Positions 25,970 to 35,570 of a DNA stretch of 64,000 nucleotides are shown here, piece after piece. How positions within the stretch are numbered: position 1 is the stretch's first letter; each line of letters starts with the position of its first letter. The notes beneath the pieces are model-generated. The model was given only the letters and a program-made list of their open reading frames with translations, was not told where the DNA came from and did no database searches. Location of the stretch: NCBI GenBank assembly GCA_023150375.1, contig JAKLLA010000012.1, positions 62,001 through 126,000 of the forward strand. Reading direction: 5' to 3'. The translations under genes were made by a program, and so were the position numbers. The DNA comes from Burkholderiaceae bacterium (GTDB taxonomy: Bacteria; Pseudomonadota; Gammaproteobacteria; Burkholderiales; Burkholderiaceae_C).

Positions 25970-27337
25970 TCAGAGCGCGTCGATGATTTCCTTGCGCTTG
26001 CGCTGGAACTCCTCTTCGGTGATCAGGCCGTGGTCGCGCAGGCGGCGCAGGGTCTTCAGGCGCAGTTCCTGTTCTTCCAGGAAGGCCGGATCGCGTCGCG
26101 CGGGCGGGGCGCTGGCGCGTGCCGCGCCACTGGCCGCGGGTGCCGCGACGGGCGCGGCCGCGGCTGCGACCGCCGGCGGTGAGGCCGGAGTTGTGGCAGC
26201 GGGTGGGGTCGGTGCGGCGGCTGCGGCGGCTGCGGGTGGTGCGGCCGGGGCAGCGCTGGGGGTGCTGGCGGCGCCTGGGGCGGCCACGACCGGCCGGGGC
26301 GGGGCGACGGCCGGGGCAGGCGGCGTGTCCGTTTCACCCACCCCGGTGAGGACGGCCAGCGCCTGCGCCAGCCGCTGCGCCGCCGGGTCCGCCGTGGGCG
26401 GCTTCGCGGCGCCGGGCAGGGTCGGGGCCGCAACCCGGCCACCCAGGCCGACCAGCGTGCCGCTGCCGAGCTGCGCCGTCTGGGCCGCGGCGTCGGGGGC
26501 CAGCAGGTCGACGATGGCGGTGGCGGGGGGGCGGCTGCCGGTCCAGCCCATCGTGGTGGCCGGCTGGCCGGCCTGCGGCTGGGCCACGCCGAGCGACAGC
26601 CGCGGCGCAGCCTCTGCGGCGCCGGCCGGGCTGCTGCTCCAGCGGGCCGACCGGCCGAGCTCGGCCGGGATGGTGAGCTGGGCGGCGGTGAGTACCGCGA
26701 TCAGCGACGACTGCGGCAGCGCTCGGGCGGCCACGAAGCGCTGCGGCACGGTGAAGCTCAGGCTGCGCCCGCGTACGCGCAGGTCGCGCACGAAGTGCAC
26801 CGCGGCGGCCACGGTGGCCTCGGCAGTGGCTTCGTCGCTGCCGGTGGCTTCGGCCACGGCATCGCGCAGCTGGCGCTGCATCAGCTCCGGCCGGGGCGTG
26901 ACGACGATGGCGCGCTCCCAGGCATGGGCCGGGTCGATGCGCCCGCCGCGTCCGGGCAGCAGGGCCTGCTGGCCCGAGCCGGTGCGGCGGTCGGTGTCGA
27001 GGTAGAGATCGAGGTTGAAGGCGTAGAAGCCGCGCCGTGCGAAGACCGACAGGTCCTCGTTGCCCAGCGTGCCCGACTTCAGCGAGGCGGGGTGGCGAAT
27101 CGGCTGGGCCAGGCCGATCTCGAAGCGCAGCTGATCGCCTTCCTCGTGCACCTGCAGGCTGCGCAGGTCCAGGTCGCCGCTCTCGTAGACGGCTTCACGG
27201 GGGTAGAGCAGGCGGCCGTCGCCGCGGTCGTCCCCGGGCGGATCGGCGTATTGCAGCAGGGGCGGCAGCAGGGGCGCCGACTGCGCGGCGAGGGTGGCCG
27301 GCAGCAGCGCGGCAAGGGCAAGCAGGCGCAGGTTCAT
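25970..27337 (-). CDS. Secreted DOMON/glucodextranase-C-like protein with C-terminal SHOCT
   Basis: The 455-residue protein has a cleavable signal peptide (ending LAAQS). A domain like the C-terminal DOMON-type module of glucodextranase and archaeal amylopullulanases follows (ADPPGDDRGDG... YPREAVYESGDLDLRSLQV... NLDLYLDTD). Then come about 120 residues of Ala/Pro-rich linker and a C-terminal SHOCT motif (about the last 35 residues, RLKTLRRLRDHGLITEEEF). SHOCT is a short helical oligomerisation module more usual in membrane or cytoplasmic proteins. The gene stands alone behind a terminator that ends the mal operon. It is a paralogue of the gene at 29354 and may bind glucan. The function is inferred only from domain and place. 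Confidence 0.72.
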   Translation of the reverse strand: MNLRLLALAALLPATLAAQSAPLLPPLLQYADPPGDDRGDGRLLYPREAVYESGDLDLRSLQVHEEGDQLRFEIGLAQPIRHPASLKSGTLGNEDLSVFARRGFYAFNLDLYLDTDRRTGSGQQALLPGRGGRIDPAHAWERAIVVTPRPELMQRQLRDAVAEATGSDEATAEATVAAAVHFVRDLRVRGRSLSFTVPQRFVAARALPQSSLIAVLTAAQLTIPAELGRSARWSSSPAGAAEAAPRLSLGVAQPQAGQPATTMGWTGSRPPATAIVDLLAPDAAAQTAQLGSGTLVGLGGRVAAPTLPGAAKPPTADPAAQRLAQALAVLTGVGETDTPPAPAVAPPRPVVAAPGAASTPSAAPAAPPAAAAAAAPTPPAATTPASPPAVAAAAAPVAAPAASGAARASAPPARRDPAFLEEQELRLKTLRRLRDHGLITEEEFQRKRKEIIDAL

Positions 27338-27477
27338 CGTTCAGGGGGGTCGAGCAGGCCCGGGGCCGAGGAGCACAGCCTCGCACAGCCAGGCCGGGGC
27401 CGGTGTCCGGGGGAACGCGCATCGCCGCCGCGGTGCCGGCCGGCCGGTGCCGCGGCGGCGACCGCGCGCCGGAAGCA

Positions 27478-27511
27478 GAAAAGGCCCGGCTCCGGGTCGG
27501 AGACGGGCCTT
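27478..27511 (-). terminator. Terminator of the mal operon
   Basis: Read on the minus strand, AAGGCCCG (27511-27504) pairs with CGGGCCTT (27488-27481) and is followed by further T residues (27482-27479). It lies 29 bases downstream of the outer-membrane barrel gene and separates it from the DOMON-SHOCT gene. Confidence 0.85.
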
Positions 27512-27539
27512 GCCGCAGGCAGGCCGTGCTGGCCCGGGA

Positions 27540-29321
27540 TCAGAAGATCGCCTTGACGAAGGCCTTCATGCGGTACTGCTTGATGTCGCTGGTCGCGCCG
27601 GTCTCGCCCGGATCGCCGTCGCCCTTGATCCACTGCGACAGCAGCCCGGTCTCGAAGCCGGCCAGGTTGTACGACAGGCGCAGGCTCAGGATGTCCTTGT
27701 CGTTGGCGAAGCGCGCCCCTGGACGGGTGATGTCGCGGCTGTAGCGGCCCCAGGAGACGCTGCCGTACAGGTCGCTGAAGAGCTGGTTGCCCACGCTCAG
27801 GGTCAGGCCCTTGTCCTTGGTGTCGCGGTCGTCGGTGGCGTTGGCGGCCTGGCCGTCGTTGCTGTCGCTCACCGTCTTGTACTTCGCGTTCAGCTCCAGT
27901 CCGCCCATCACCGGGACCACGTAGCCGATCTTGAAGACGGCCAGGTTGGTGCGGCGGTCGTTGTTGGCGGCGAAGAAGTTCGACAGCGGACCGGTGGCCG
28001 AGTAGTTCTGCCAGTTGTAGTTGTAGCCGATGCGGGTCAGCTCCAGCGACATCGGGATCTTGGCGACCTCGTAGTTGACCAGCAGGGTGTGGCCCTTCCA
28101 GCCCTGCACCGACTCGTTGGGCGCCTCGTCGAAGTCCATGAAGGCGTTGTCGACCAGGCCGTTCGCGCCGGCGGCCAGGCCGCTGTCGCTGCGGCAGACG
28201 CCGCCACCGGAGACCGCGCACTTGGCCGAGGAGGGCGCCTGCTGGTAGTCCCGTGCCGCGCCACCCAGCCACAGCGACTGGCCCCAGCCATACCAGGCGG
28301 CCTCGGAGCCTTCGGTCAGCAGCACGTCGGTCTCACGCCGGGCGGCGGTGTTGCTGTAGAAGCCCGCACCGATGTTGAAGTACTGGTAGTTGACCGACAG
28401 ACCCGGCACCGGCAGCGCGTTCAGGCCGATGTCCAGCTTGACGGCGTTGCCGTTGATGTCGGACTTCGGGCTGTTGATCCAGGCCTGGTCGAACAGCGGG
28501 GCCTTGTACTGGGAGCGGTAGAACGAGCCCTTCAGGTCGACGCCAGCCACGGTGCTTTCGCCCTTGAGCATCAGCACGTTGTTCTTGGCGAAGGTGCGGG
28601 TGGAGCGACCGTTCAGGTCGGTGCCATCCGTGTCGTCCAGGATGCGGTCGTTGAACCACTGGTAGCTGCCCGAGAGCTTGACGTCCGCCACGCTGGCCTT
28701 GACCTGGCCGATGTAGACGCCCTCGTTGTACTGGGTCTCGTCACTGCTGCAGCAGCTCGCGCCCTGGCCGTAGTTGGACTGCAGGTAGTTCGGCAGCGAC
28801 AGCCGCGCGGCCTCCCAGGTCAGCCCGGGTGCGCCCAGCGAGCCCTTGAAGTACAGGCCGTTGTAGTTGTCGCGGTCGATGTAGCGCACCTGGCCGATCG
28901 TGAAGGGGTCGAACTGGCCCCAGTCGCTCGAGCCGATCAGCGCGGTGTTCAGCCAGCCGTAGCCGGGGGTCAGCAGCACGTAGGCGCCGCGCAGCTTCAT
29001 CCACTTGGCGCGCGTGGCCGCCGTCTCGTCGGCGAAGCCGAAGTCGGTCCAGTAGGCCGCCGGGCTGCGGCTCTGCAGGCGGATGCCGGCTTCGACCTGC
29101 TTGGAGATGGTGGCCTTCATGCGCAGTTCGAACTCGGTCCACTGGCCGTTGTCGCTGCCGGTGGCGGTGTCGCCGCTGCTGGTGCTGACACGGCGCTGGT
29201 CACCGTCGAGGAACTTCATGTAGATGTTGGAGCCGCTGAAGTCGAGCGTGACGGCCATTGCCGGCGCGGTCAGCGCCAGGCCGACGGCGGCGGCCAGGGG
29301 CTTGAGGGTGAGCTTCTTCAT
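27540..29321 (-). CDS. Outer-membrane beta-barrel protein, putative maltodextrin porin
   Basis: The 593-residue protein starts with a classic signal peptide (MKKLTLKPLAAAVGLALTA, cleavage after AMA), continues as many amphipathic strands with aromatic girdles, and ends in a terminal Phe (FVKAIF), the mark of BAM-assembled barrels. It is not an evident LamB homologue by motif, and it resembles large porins described for alginate or oligosaccharide export/uptake. AGGAG stands seven bases before the ATG at 29321. Its place between the DOMON protein and the end of the mal operon suggests passage of maltodextrins across the outer membrane. A Cys-Cys pair and other Cys residues in predicted loops could form disulfides. 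Confidence 0.75.
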   Translation of the reverse strand: MKKLTLKPLAAAVGLALTAPAMAVTLDFSGSNIYMKFLDGDQRRVSTSSGDTATGSDNGQWTEFELRMKATISKQVEAGIRLQSRSPAAYWTDFGFADETAATRAKWMKLRGAYVLLTPGYGWLNTALIGSSDWGQFDPFTIGQVRYIDRDNYNGLYFKGSLGAPGLTWEAARLSLPNYLQSNYGQGASCCSSDETQYNEGVYIGQVKASVADVKLSGSYQWFNDRILDDTDGTDLNGRSTRTFAKNNVLMLKGESTVAGVDLKGSFYRSQYKAPLFDQAWINSPKSDINGNAVKLDIGLNALPVPGLSVNYQYFNIGAGFYSNTAARRETDVLLTEGSEAAWYGWGQSLWLGGAARDYQQAPSSAKCAVSGGGVCRSDSGLAAGANGLVDNAFMDFDEAPNESVQGWKGHTLLVNYEVAKIPMSLELTRIGYNYNWQNYSATGPLSNFFAANNDRRTNLAVFKIGYVVPVMGGLELNAKYKTVSDSNDGQAANATDDRDTKDKGLTLSVGNQLFSDLYGSVSWGRYSRDITRPGARFANDKDILSLRLSYNLAGFETGLLSQWIKGDGDPGETGATSDIKQYRMKAFVKAIF

Positions 29322-29353
29322 GATCGGGATCTCCTCTTGTGGCAATCGGGGGG

Positions 29354-30139
29354 TCACTTCTTGACCATCTTCAGCGTGGCCGGCTTGGTGGCCTTGCCGT
29401 CGGCGGCGCATTCGTGGGCGAGCATCTCGGCCTGCTTGGCGTCGGGGCCGTCGAGCACGTCCATCGTGTGCGGGTCGCAGTCGCCGTCGTTGCCGCCGCC
29501 GAAGCGGTGCTGGCCCTCGTACTCGTTGACCTTGCGGGTCAGGAAGTCGGTGGCGGCCGGGAAGCCCTCGTTGGACTGCATCACCACCTGGTAGCTCCAG
29601 CCGTCGACGTTGCCGTCGCCGCCCAGTTCGGACAGCGGCACCGAGCCGGAGATGGTCCGGCCGCGCCCGCGCGTGATGTTGGGCACCACGACGTCCTTGG
29701 CCAGGGCGCCGAGCTTGGCCTCGGCCTCGGCGGTGACGCGGGCCTTCTTCTGCGGCGACAGCACCACCACCTTGTTCCATTCGCTGCCCGGGGCGAACTT
29801 CATGTTCAGGCCGGTCCAGGTGTCGGCACGGGCATCGGGCGCGCCGGTCTTGATGAAGATGAAGACCATCTGCACCGCGAAGCCGCCGCCCATGCCCCAG
29901 GGATCCTCGAGGTTGGCGGCCACGTCCACCGAGAAGTCGACGTTGGCGCCGCTCTTCTCGGCCTTGAGCTTGACCAGGTCGAAGGAGCCGGCCTTGTAGA
30001 CGCCGTCGGTGGGGTAGGTGTAGCCGCCGGGGCCCTTGTCGTCGCCGCGCGGGTCGGTGAACTCGACCGCGTGGGCGGAAAAGCCGAGCGCCAGGGCGGC
30101 GGCCAGGGCAGCGGTGCGCAACGGAACGAACTTGCTCAT
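29354..30139 (-). CDS. Secreted DOMON/glucodextranase-C-like protein
   Basis: The 261-residue protein has a signal peptide (cleavage after SAHA) and one domain similar to the C-terminal DOMON-like module of glucodextranase: FTDPRGDDKGPGGYTYPT, then GSFDLVKLKAEKSGANVDFSV and later QMVFIFIKTG. The same DPxGDDxG...YP block occurs in the protein encoded at 25970-27337. ATG 30139 is preferred over an upstream in-frame ATG because GAGGAAA lies at the right distance. It is encoded between malG and the porin gene in one operon, so a periplasmic or surface glucan-binding role is reasonable, but there is no enzymatic motif. Confidence 0.72.
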   Translation of the reverse strand: MSKFVPLRTAALAAALALGFSAHAVEFTDPRGDDKGPGGYTYPTDGVYKAGSFDLVKLKAEKSGANVDFSVDVAANLEDPWGMGGGFAVQMVFIFIKTGAPDARADTWTGLNMKFAPGSEWNKVVVLSPQKKARVTAEAEAKLGALAKDVVVPNITRGRGRTISGSVPLSELGGDGNVDGWSYQVVMQSNEGFPAATDFLTRKVNEYEGQHRFGGGNDGDCDPHTMDVLDGPDAKQAEMLAHECAADGKATKPATLKMVKK

Positions 30140-30215
30140 GGTGGGTTTCCTCATGCTGTGCCTCGACAGGCGACGGGAGACGTCCTCGAGGTCATCCTCT
30201 CGGCGGGGTGGGGAT

Positions 30216-31088
30216 TCACTTGACGCTGCCGGCGGTCAGGCCGGAGACCAGGTACTTCTGCAGGTACATGAACAGGATCACGACCGGCAGCGACACGATG
30301 ACCGACCCGGCCGCGAAGAATCCCCACTGGGAGCTGAAGCCCCCGACGAAGAACCGCAGCCCGACCGGCGCCGTGTAGTTGGACTCGCTCTCCATGAACA
30401 CGGAGGCGAGGATGAATTCGTTCCACGCCGTCATGAACGAGAACAGCGCGGTGATCGCGATGGCCGGCTTGGCCAGCGGCAGGATGATGCGAAAGAAGAT
30501 GGTCTGCGGGCTGGCCCCGTCGATGCGCGCGGACTCCTCGATGTCCACCGGAATGGTGTCGAAGTAGCCCTTGAGCATCCACACGCAGAAGGGGATCGCG
30601 GTGGTGGCGTAGACGATCACCAGGCCCCAGAAGGTGTTGCCCAGGCCCAGCCACTTGACGATGATGATGAACAGCGGGATCAGCATCAGCGTGCCCGGGA
30701 ACATCTGGCTGACCAGGAAGGCCAGCATGCCCTGCTCACGCCCCGGGAAGCGGAAGCGGCTGAAGGCGTAGGCGGCGGTGCAGGCCAGGAACACCCCCAG
30801 CACGGTGGTCATCAGCGAGACGATCACGCTGTTGAGCAGCCAGCGGCCGAAGGGCTGCTCGGTCATCACCTCGACGAAGTTGCGCAGCGAGAACTGCGCC
30901 GGCCAGGGCAGCACGCCGCGGGCGCGCTCGAGGAAGGTCGGGTCCTTCGGCAGGTCGACGATGCCCACGCTCTGCTGGCCCGAGAAGGCCAGCGCCAGCA
31001 CCCACAGCACCGGGTACAGGGTCAGCAGCGTGAAGCTGATCAGCCCGGCGTGCAGCCAGAGCGGGTTGCGGGGTCGGCCGAGTGCCAT
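30216..31088 (-). CDS. malG: MalG-like maltodextrin ABC transporter permease
   Basis: The 290-residue inner-membrane protein has six hydrophobic segments and the EAA loop EESARIDGASPQTIFFRIILP that contacts the ATPase. This is the MalG/type I carbohydrate permease family. ATG 31088 follows the malF stop by eight bases, so the two permease genes are coupled. With MalF, MalE and MalK it forms the maltodextrin importer of this operon. Confidence 0.92.
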   Translation of the reverse strand: MALGRPRNPLWLHAGLISFTLLTLYPVLWVLALAFSGQQSVGIVDLPKDPTFLERARGVLPWPAQFSLRNFVEVMTEQPFGRWLLNSVIVSLMTTVLGVFLACTAAYAFSRFRFPGREQGMLAFLVSQMFPGTLMLIPLFIIIVKWLGLGNTFWGLVIVYATTAIPFCVWMLKGYFDTIPVDIEESARIDGASPQTIFFRIILPLAKPAIAITALFSFMTAWNEFILASVFMESESNYTAPVGLRFFVGGFSSQWGFFAAGSVIVSLPVVILFMYLQKYLVSGLTAGSVK

Positions 31089-31096
31089 GGCTTGCC

Positions 31097-33022
31097 TCAG
31101 TAGCTTTCGGTCGCGCGGGTCAGGCGGGTCTGGAAGTAGCCGTAGACGAGCAGGATCACGAAGATCACCGTCGAGTAGGCGGCCGCGTAGGCGTACTGGT
31201 ACTGCTCGAACGCAATCTTGTAGGCCTTGGTGATCAGGATCTCGTTGGCGCCGCCGGGCTCGCCGCCGCTGACCAGGAAGATGATGTTGAACATGTTGAA
31301 GGTCCACACCACCGACAGCACCACCGCCGGCACCAGGGTGGGCCGCAGCAGCGGCAGCGTGATGCTGCGGAACTGCTGCCAGCGGCTGGCGCCCTCCACC
31401 TCGGCGGCTTCGTACATGTCCTTCGGGATGGACTGCAGCGCGCCCAGGATCACCACCATCATGAAGGGGAAGCTCAGCCAGCCGTTGGTGATCAGGCCGG
31501 TCATGAAGGCGCTGACCACGCCGTCGAACCAGCGCACCGGCTCGAGGCCGAACATCTGCAGGAACTGGTTGATCACGCCGAACTGCGGGTGGAACATGCC
31601 GCGCCAGACCAGCGCGGTGATGTAGTTCGGGATGGCCCAGGGCAGGATCAGCAGCACCCGGTAGATCGTCTTGCCCTTGAAGCCCTCGGTGTTCAGCGCC
31701 AGCGCGAGCAGGAAGCCGAAGGTCACCCCCACGGTGACGTTGGTGATCGTCCAGATCACCGTCGTCATCAAGGTCCAGTAGAAGTTCGAGTAGTTCACCA
31801 CCGTGCCTTCGGCGGTGTGTCGCACGACGTCGAAGTCGCCCAGGATGGCGAAGAAGTTCTGCAGCCCGATCCAGCGTTCCCGGAAGGGCAGCTGCTCGTT
31901 GAACAGCGTGGTGTCGGTGAAGGCCAGCGCGATGCCGTAGAAGAAGGGGAAGAACACCAGCACCAGCATGCCCAGCATGGCCGGCGTGATGTAGGCATAG
32001 GCCGTGGCGTTGTCGCGCAGCGCACGCACCGTGCGGGCCGCCCAGCCCTGCAGGAAGAAGGCCAGCAGCAGCAGGCCCAGGGCATCGAGGGCCCAGAAGC
32101 TGCGCGACAGGAAGCGCTCGTGGCTGGCCAGCGCCGCGTCGGCCTTCGGCAGCAGGCGGCCGTCACCGGCCAGCAGCCCGAGCGGGCGGCCGTAGGCGTC
32201 GGTGTCCCAGGCGCTGGTGGCGGCCTGGGCGGCGGCGGCCGAGCCGGTGACCGCCGCATGCGTGGCGGCCACGCCGGCCTGCAGCCGGGCGGTGTGCTGC
32301 AGGTCGGCGGCATGGCGCTCGGCCAGCGCCTGCAGCTGGCTGTGCTGGAAGAAGCCGGCCGCCCCCAGCAGCAGCACGGCGGCCAGCGCCCGGCCGAGGT
32401 CGAAGCGCCGGCCGGCCGCGTCCACGCGCAGGAAGGCGCCGACGATCAGGGCCGCAGCCAGCAGCGCCAGCGCGGTGCCCGTGCCGGTGCCCATGCCGCG
32501 GGTTGCCCCGTCGGCACCGGTGGCCGCGGCGCGCAGCTGCGCCTGCACCATGCCGGTGACCTGGTCGCCGCTGCGCAGCGGCACGCTGACGGTGATGCGG
32601 CCGTCGCGGGCGGTCTCCACGCGCAGCGTCTTCTTGGTGACGCGGCCGTCCTGGCGGTGCGTCTCCTCGGCGCTGCGCAGCTCGCTGGCCAGGTCGAAGA
32701 GCGGCTTTTCCTCGCGCTGCAGGCCGCGCGGGGCCCCGTCCTGCGGATCGGACGACGCCACGAGTTCCCGGCCGGCGACCACCCGCACCGACTCGAGGGC
32801 CGGCTGTGCGGCGCGGAACTGCGCCAGCCGCCGGGCGGTGTCGTCCGCGTCCGTGTCGGCCAGCGCAGCCGCCAGGGCCTGGGTGAGCAGCAGGGCGTCG
32901 CGCTGCTGCTGGGCCTGTGCCAGATCGCGGCCGACGCTCGAGGCCAGCCAGGCCGACAGCGCCAGCACGACGGCCAGGGCGACACCCAGGCCGAGCGAGG
33001 CGGTACCGGAGAGCCGTTTCAT
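31097..33022 (-). CDS. malF: MalF-like permease with long N-terminal membrane extension
   Basis: The C-terminal 300 residues are a normal MalF-type permease: ITPAMLGMLVLVFFPFFYG, LILPWAIPNYITALVWRGMF, and the EAA loop YEAAEVEGASRWQQFRSITLP. The first 340 residues are unusual. A signal-anchor helix (about 8-27) is followed by about 155 periplasmic residues looking like a sensor/Cache-type segment, two helices (about 183-199 and 212-227), about 80 more periplasmic residues, and a helix at 308-326 before the permease. The total of 641 residues far exceeds E. coli MalF (514), whose extra P2 loop sits elsewhere. The start codon context is simple (ATG 33022), and the frame is open throughout without sign of fusion by frameshift. 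Confidence 0.88.
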   Translation of the reverse strand: MKRLSGTASLGLGVALAVVLALSAWLASSVGRDLAQAQQQRDALLLTQALAAALADTDADDTARRLAQFRAAQPALESVRVVAGRELVASSDPQDGAPRGLQREEKPLFDLASELRSAEETHRQDGRVTKKTLRVETARDGRITVSVPLRSGDQVTGMVQAQLRAAATGADGATRGMGTGTGTALALLAAALIVGAFLRVDAAGRRFDLGRALAAVLLLGAAGFFQHSQLQALAERHAADLQHTARLQAGVAATHAAVTGSAAAAQAATSAWDTDAYGRPLGLLAGDGRLLPKADAALASHERFLSRSFWALDALGLLLLAFFLQGWAARTVRALRDNATAYAYITPAMLGMLVLVFFPFFYGIALAFTDTTLFNEQLPFRERWIGLQNFFAILGDFDVVRHTAEGTVVNYSNFYWTLMTTVIWTITNVTVGVTFGFLLALALNTEGFKGKTIYRVLLILPWAIPNYITALVWRGMFHPQFGVINQFLQMFGLEPVRWFDGVVSAFMTGLITNGWLSFPFMMVVILGALQSIPKDMYEAAEVEGASRWQQFRSITLPLLRPTLVPAVVLSVVWTFNMFNIIFLVSGGEPGGANEILITKAYKIAFEQYQYAYAAAYSTVIFVILLVYGYFQTRLTRATESY

Positions 33023-33089
33023 GGAGGGGCAGTGCCTGGAAGGGTCGGTCAGGGTCGGGACGCGGGGGGACGGAAGCCGGCCGCAGCGC

Positions 33090-34310
33090 TCACTTGCCCT
33101 TGCGCAGGGCCGTGATGCCTTCCTGGATCGTGCCGGCCGCCTCCTTCAGCGCCGCGTCCACCGTGGCATTGCCCTTGACGATCTTGTTCATCGCCGTGGT
33201 GGCAGGCGACCAGACCATGGTCATCTCCGGGCGGTTGGGCATCGGCTCGGCGTTCTCCAGCTGCTCGCGGAAGGCCTTCAGGACCGGGTCGCCGGCCACC
33301 TTCGGATTGGCGTAGACGGCCTTGTTGGTGTGCAACTGCCGACCCTCGGTGGCCAGCACCAGCCCGGCCTCCTCGCTGGTCAGGTGCTTGACCAGTTCGT
33401 AGGCCACCTCCTTGTGCGCCGAGCTGGCGGCGATGTAGGCGCCCTCGATGGTCATCCAGGGCCGCATCGGCTTCTTCGTGGCGTCCACCACCGGCAGCGG
33501 GGCGAAGCCCACGTTGATCTTCCTGTCGATGTCGCCGACGAACCAGGGGCCGTTGATGACCATGGCGGCCTTGCCCTCGTTGAACATCGAGGCGATCAGC
33601 GCCTCGCTGGGCTCGGTGGGCATCACGCCGTCGGTCTTGTACCAGGTCATCATCTGGTTCAGCGACGCGGCAGTGGCCCGGCTGTCGAGCGTGAGCTTGC
33701 CGTCCTTGTCGAACACCGCGCCGCCGAAGGCGTTCATCAGCGCCGAATGGAAGTAGAAGTTGGTGTACCAGTAGGCCAGCCCGTAGCGCCCGCTGCCGGC
33801 GTTGGTCAGGGACTTGGCCAGCTTGACCATCTCGCCGGTGGTCTTCGGCGGGGTCTTGACCAGGTCCTTGTTGTAGATCAGCGTGGGCATCTTGTAGTTG
33901 ATCGGCAGGCCCCAGACGCTGCCCTTGTAGGTCATCGCGTCGATCATTCCGGGCAGCAGCCGCTCGCGGGTGGCCTTGTCGACGAAGAAGTCGATCGACT
34001 CCACCGTCTTGCCTGCCTCGATCCAGCCGCCCAGCCGGTCCTGGGCGTAGATGAACACGTCCGGGCCCTTGCCGCGCGGCACGGCGGCGCTGATCTTGTC
34101 GGCGTAGGCGTCGTAGGGGATGGCCAGCGCGGACACCTTCATGCCCTTGGCGGCCGGGGACTTCGCGAACTGCTCGAGCACCTTCTCGAAGGCGGCCTTC
34201 TCGGCGGCGCGGTAGGCGTGCCAGATCACGATTTCCTTGCCCTGGGCCAGGGCCGGGCCGGTCAGGGCGAACACGGCGGCGGCGATCAGGGTGCGGGTGG
34301 GCAACTTCAT
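33090..34310 (-). CDS. malE: MalE-like maltodextrin-binding protein
   Basis: The 406-residue periplasmic protein starts with a signal peptide (cleavage after ALAQ) and shows the MalE/group 1 solute-binding fold: IVIWHAYRAAEKAAFEKVLEQF, DVFIYAQDRLGGWIEAGK, AAMVINGPWFVGDI and GAYIAASSAHKEVAYELVKHL. It delivers maltose or maltodextrin to MalFG. It lies between malK and malF. Strong expression relative to the permeases is typical, but no separate promoter or attenuator is visible in the 67-base gap to malF. Confidence 0.92.
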   Translation of the reverse strand: MKLPTRTLIAAAVFALTGPALAQGKEIVIWHAYRAAEKAAFEKVLEQFAKSPAAKGMKVSALAIPYDAYADKISAAVPRGKGPDVFIYAQDRLGGWIEAGKTVESIDFFVDKATRERLLPGMIDAMTYKGSVWGLPINYKMPTLIYNKDLVKTPPKTTGEMVKLAKSLTNAGSGRYGLAYWYTNFYFHSALMNAFGGAVFDKDGKLTLDSRATAASLNQMMTWYKTDGVMPTEPSEALIASMFNEGKAAMVINGPWFVGDIDRKINVGFAPLPVVDATKKPMRPWMTIEGAYIAASSAHKEVAYELVKHLTSEEAGLVLATEGRQLHTNKAVYANPKVAGDPVLKAFREQLENAEPMPNRPEMTMVWSPATTAMNKIVKGNATVDAALKEAAGTIQEGITALRKGK

Positions 34311-34392
34311 GATGGGGTCTTCTCCGGAAGGCGTTGGCAGGGGGCGTGTCGGACATGGGCCGCGGCGCGCGGGGCGCGCCCGGCGGCCGGCG

Positions 34393-35511
<1,119 letters not shown>

Positions 35512-35570
35512 GGTCGGGTCGCGGCAGGGCGGGTTGACGGGCGGTTGACGGGGCGGACGGACCGGGCGGT

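Noticed and set aside
27540-29321. Naming the barrel lamB
   Set aside because: The signal peptide, terminal Phe and operon place fit a sugar porin, but LamB-specific motifs could not be found by eye.
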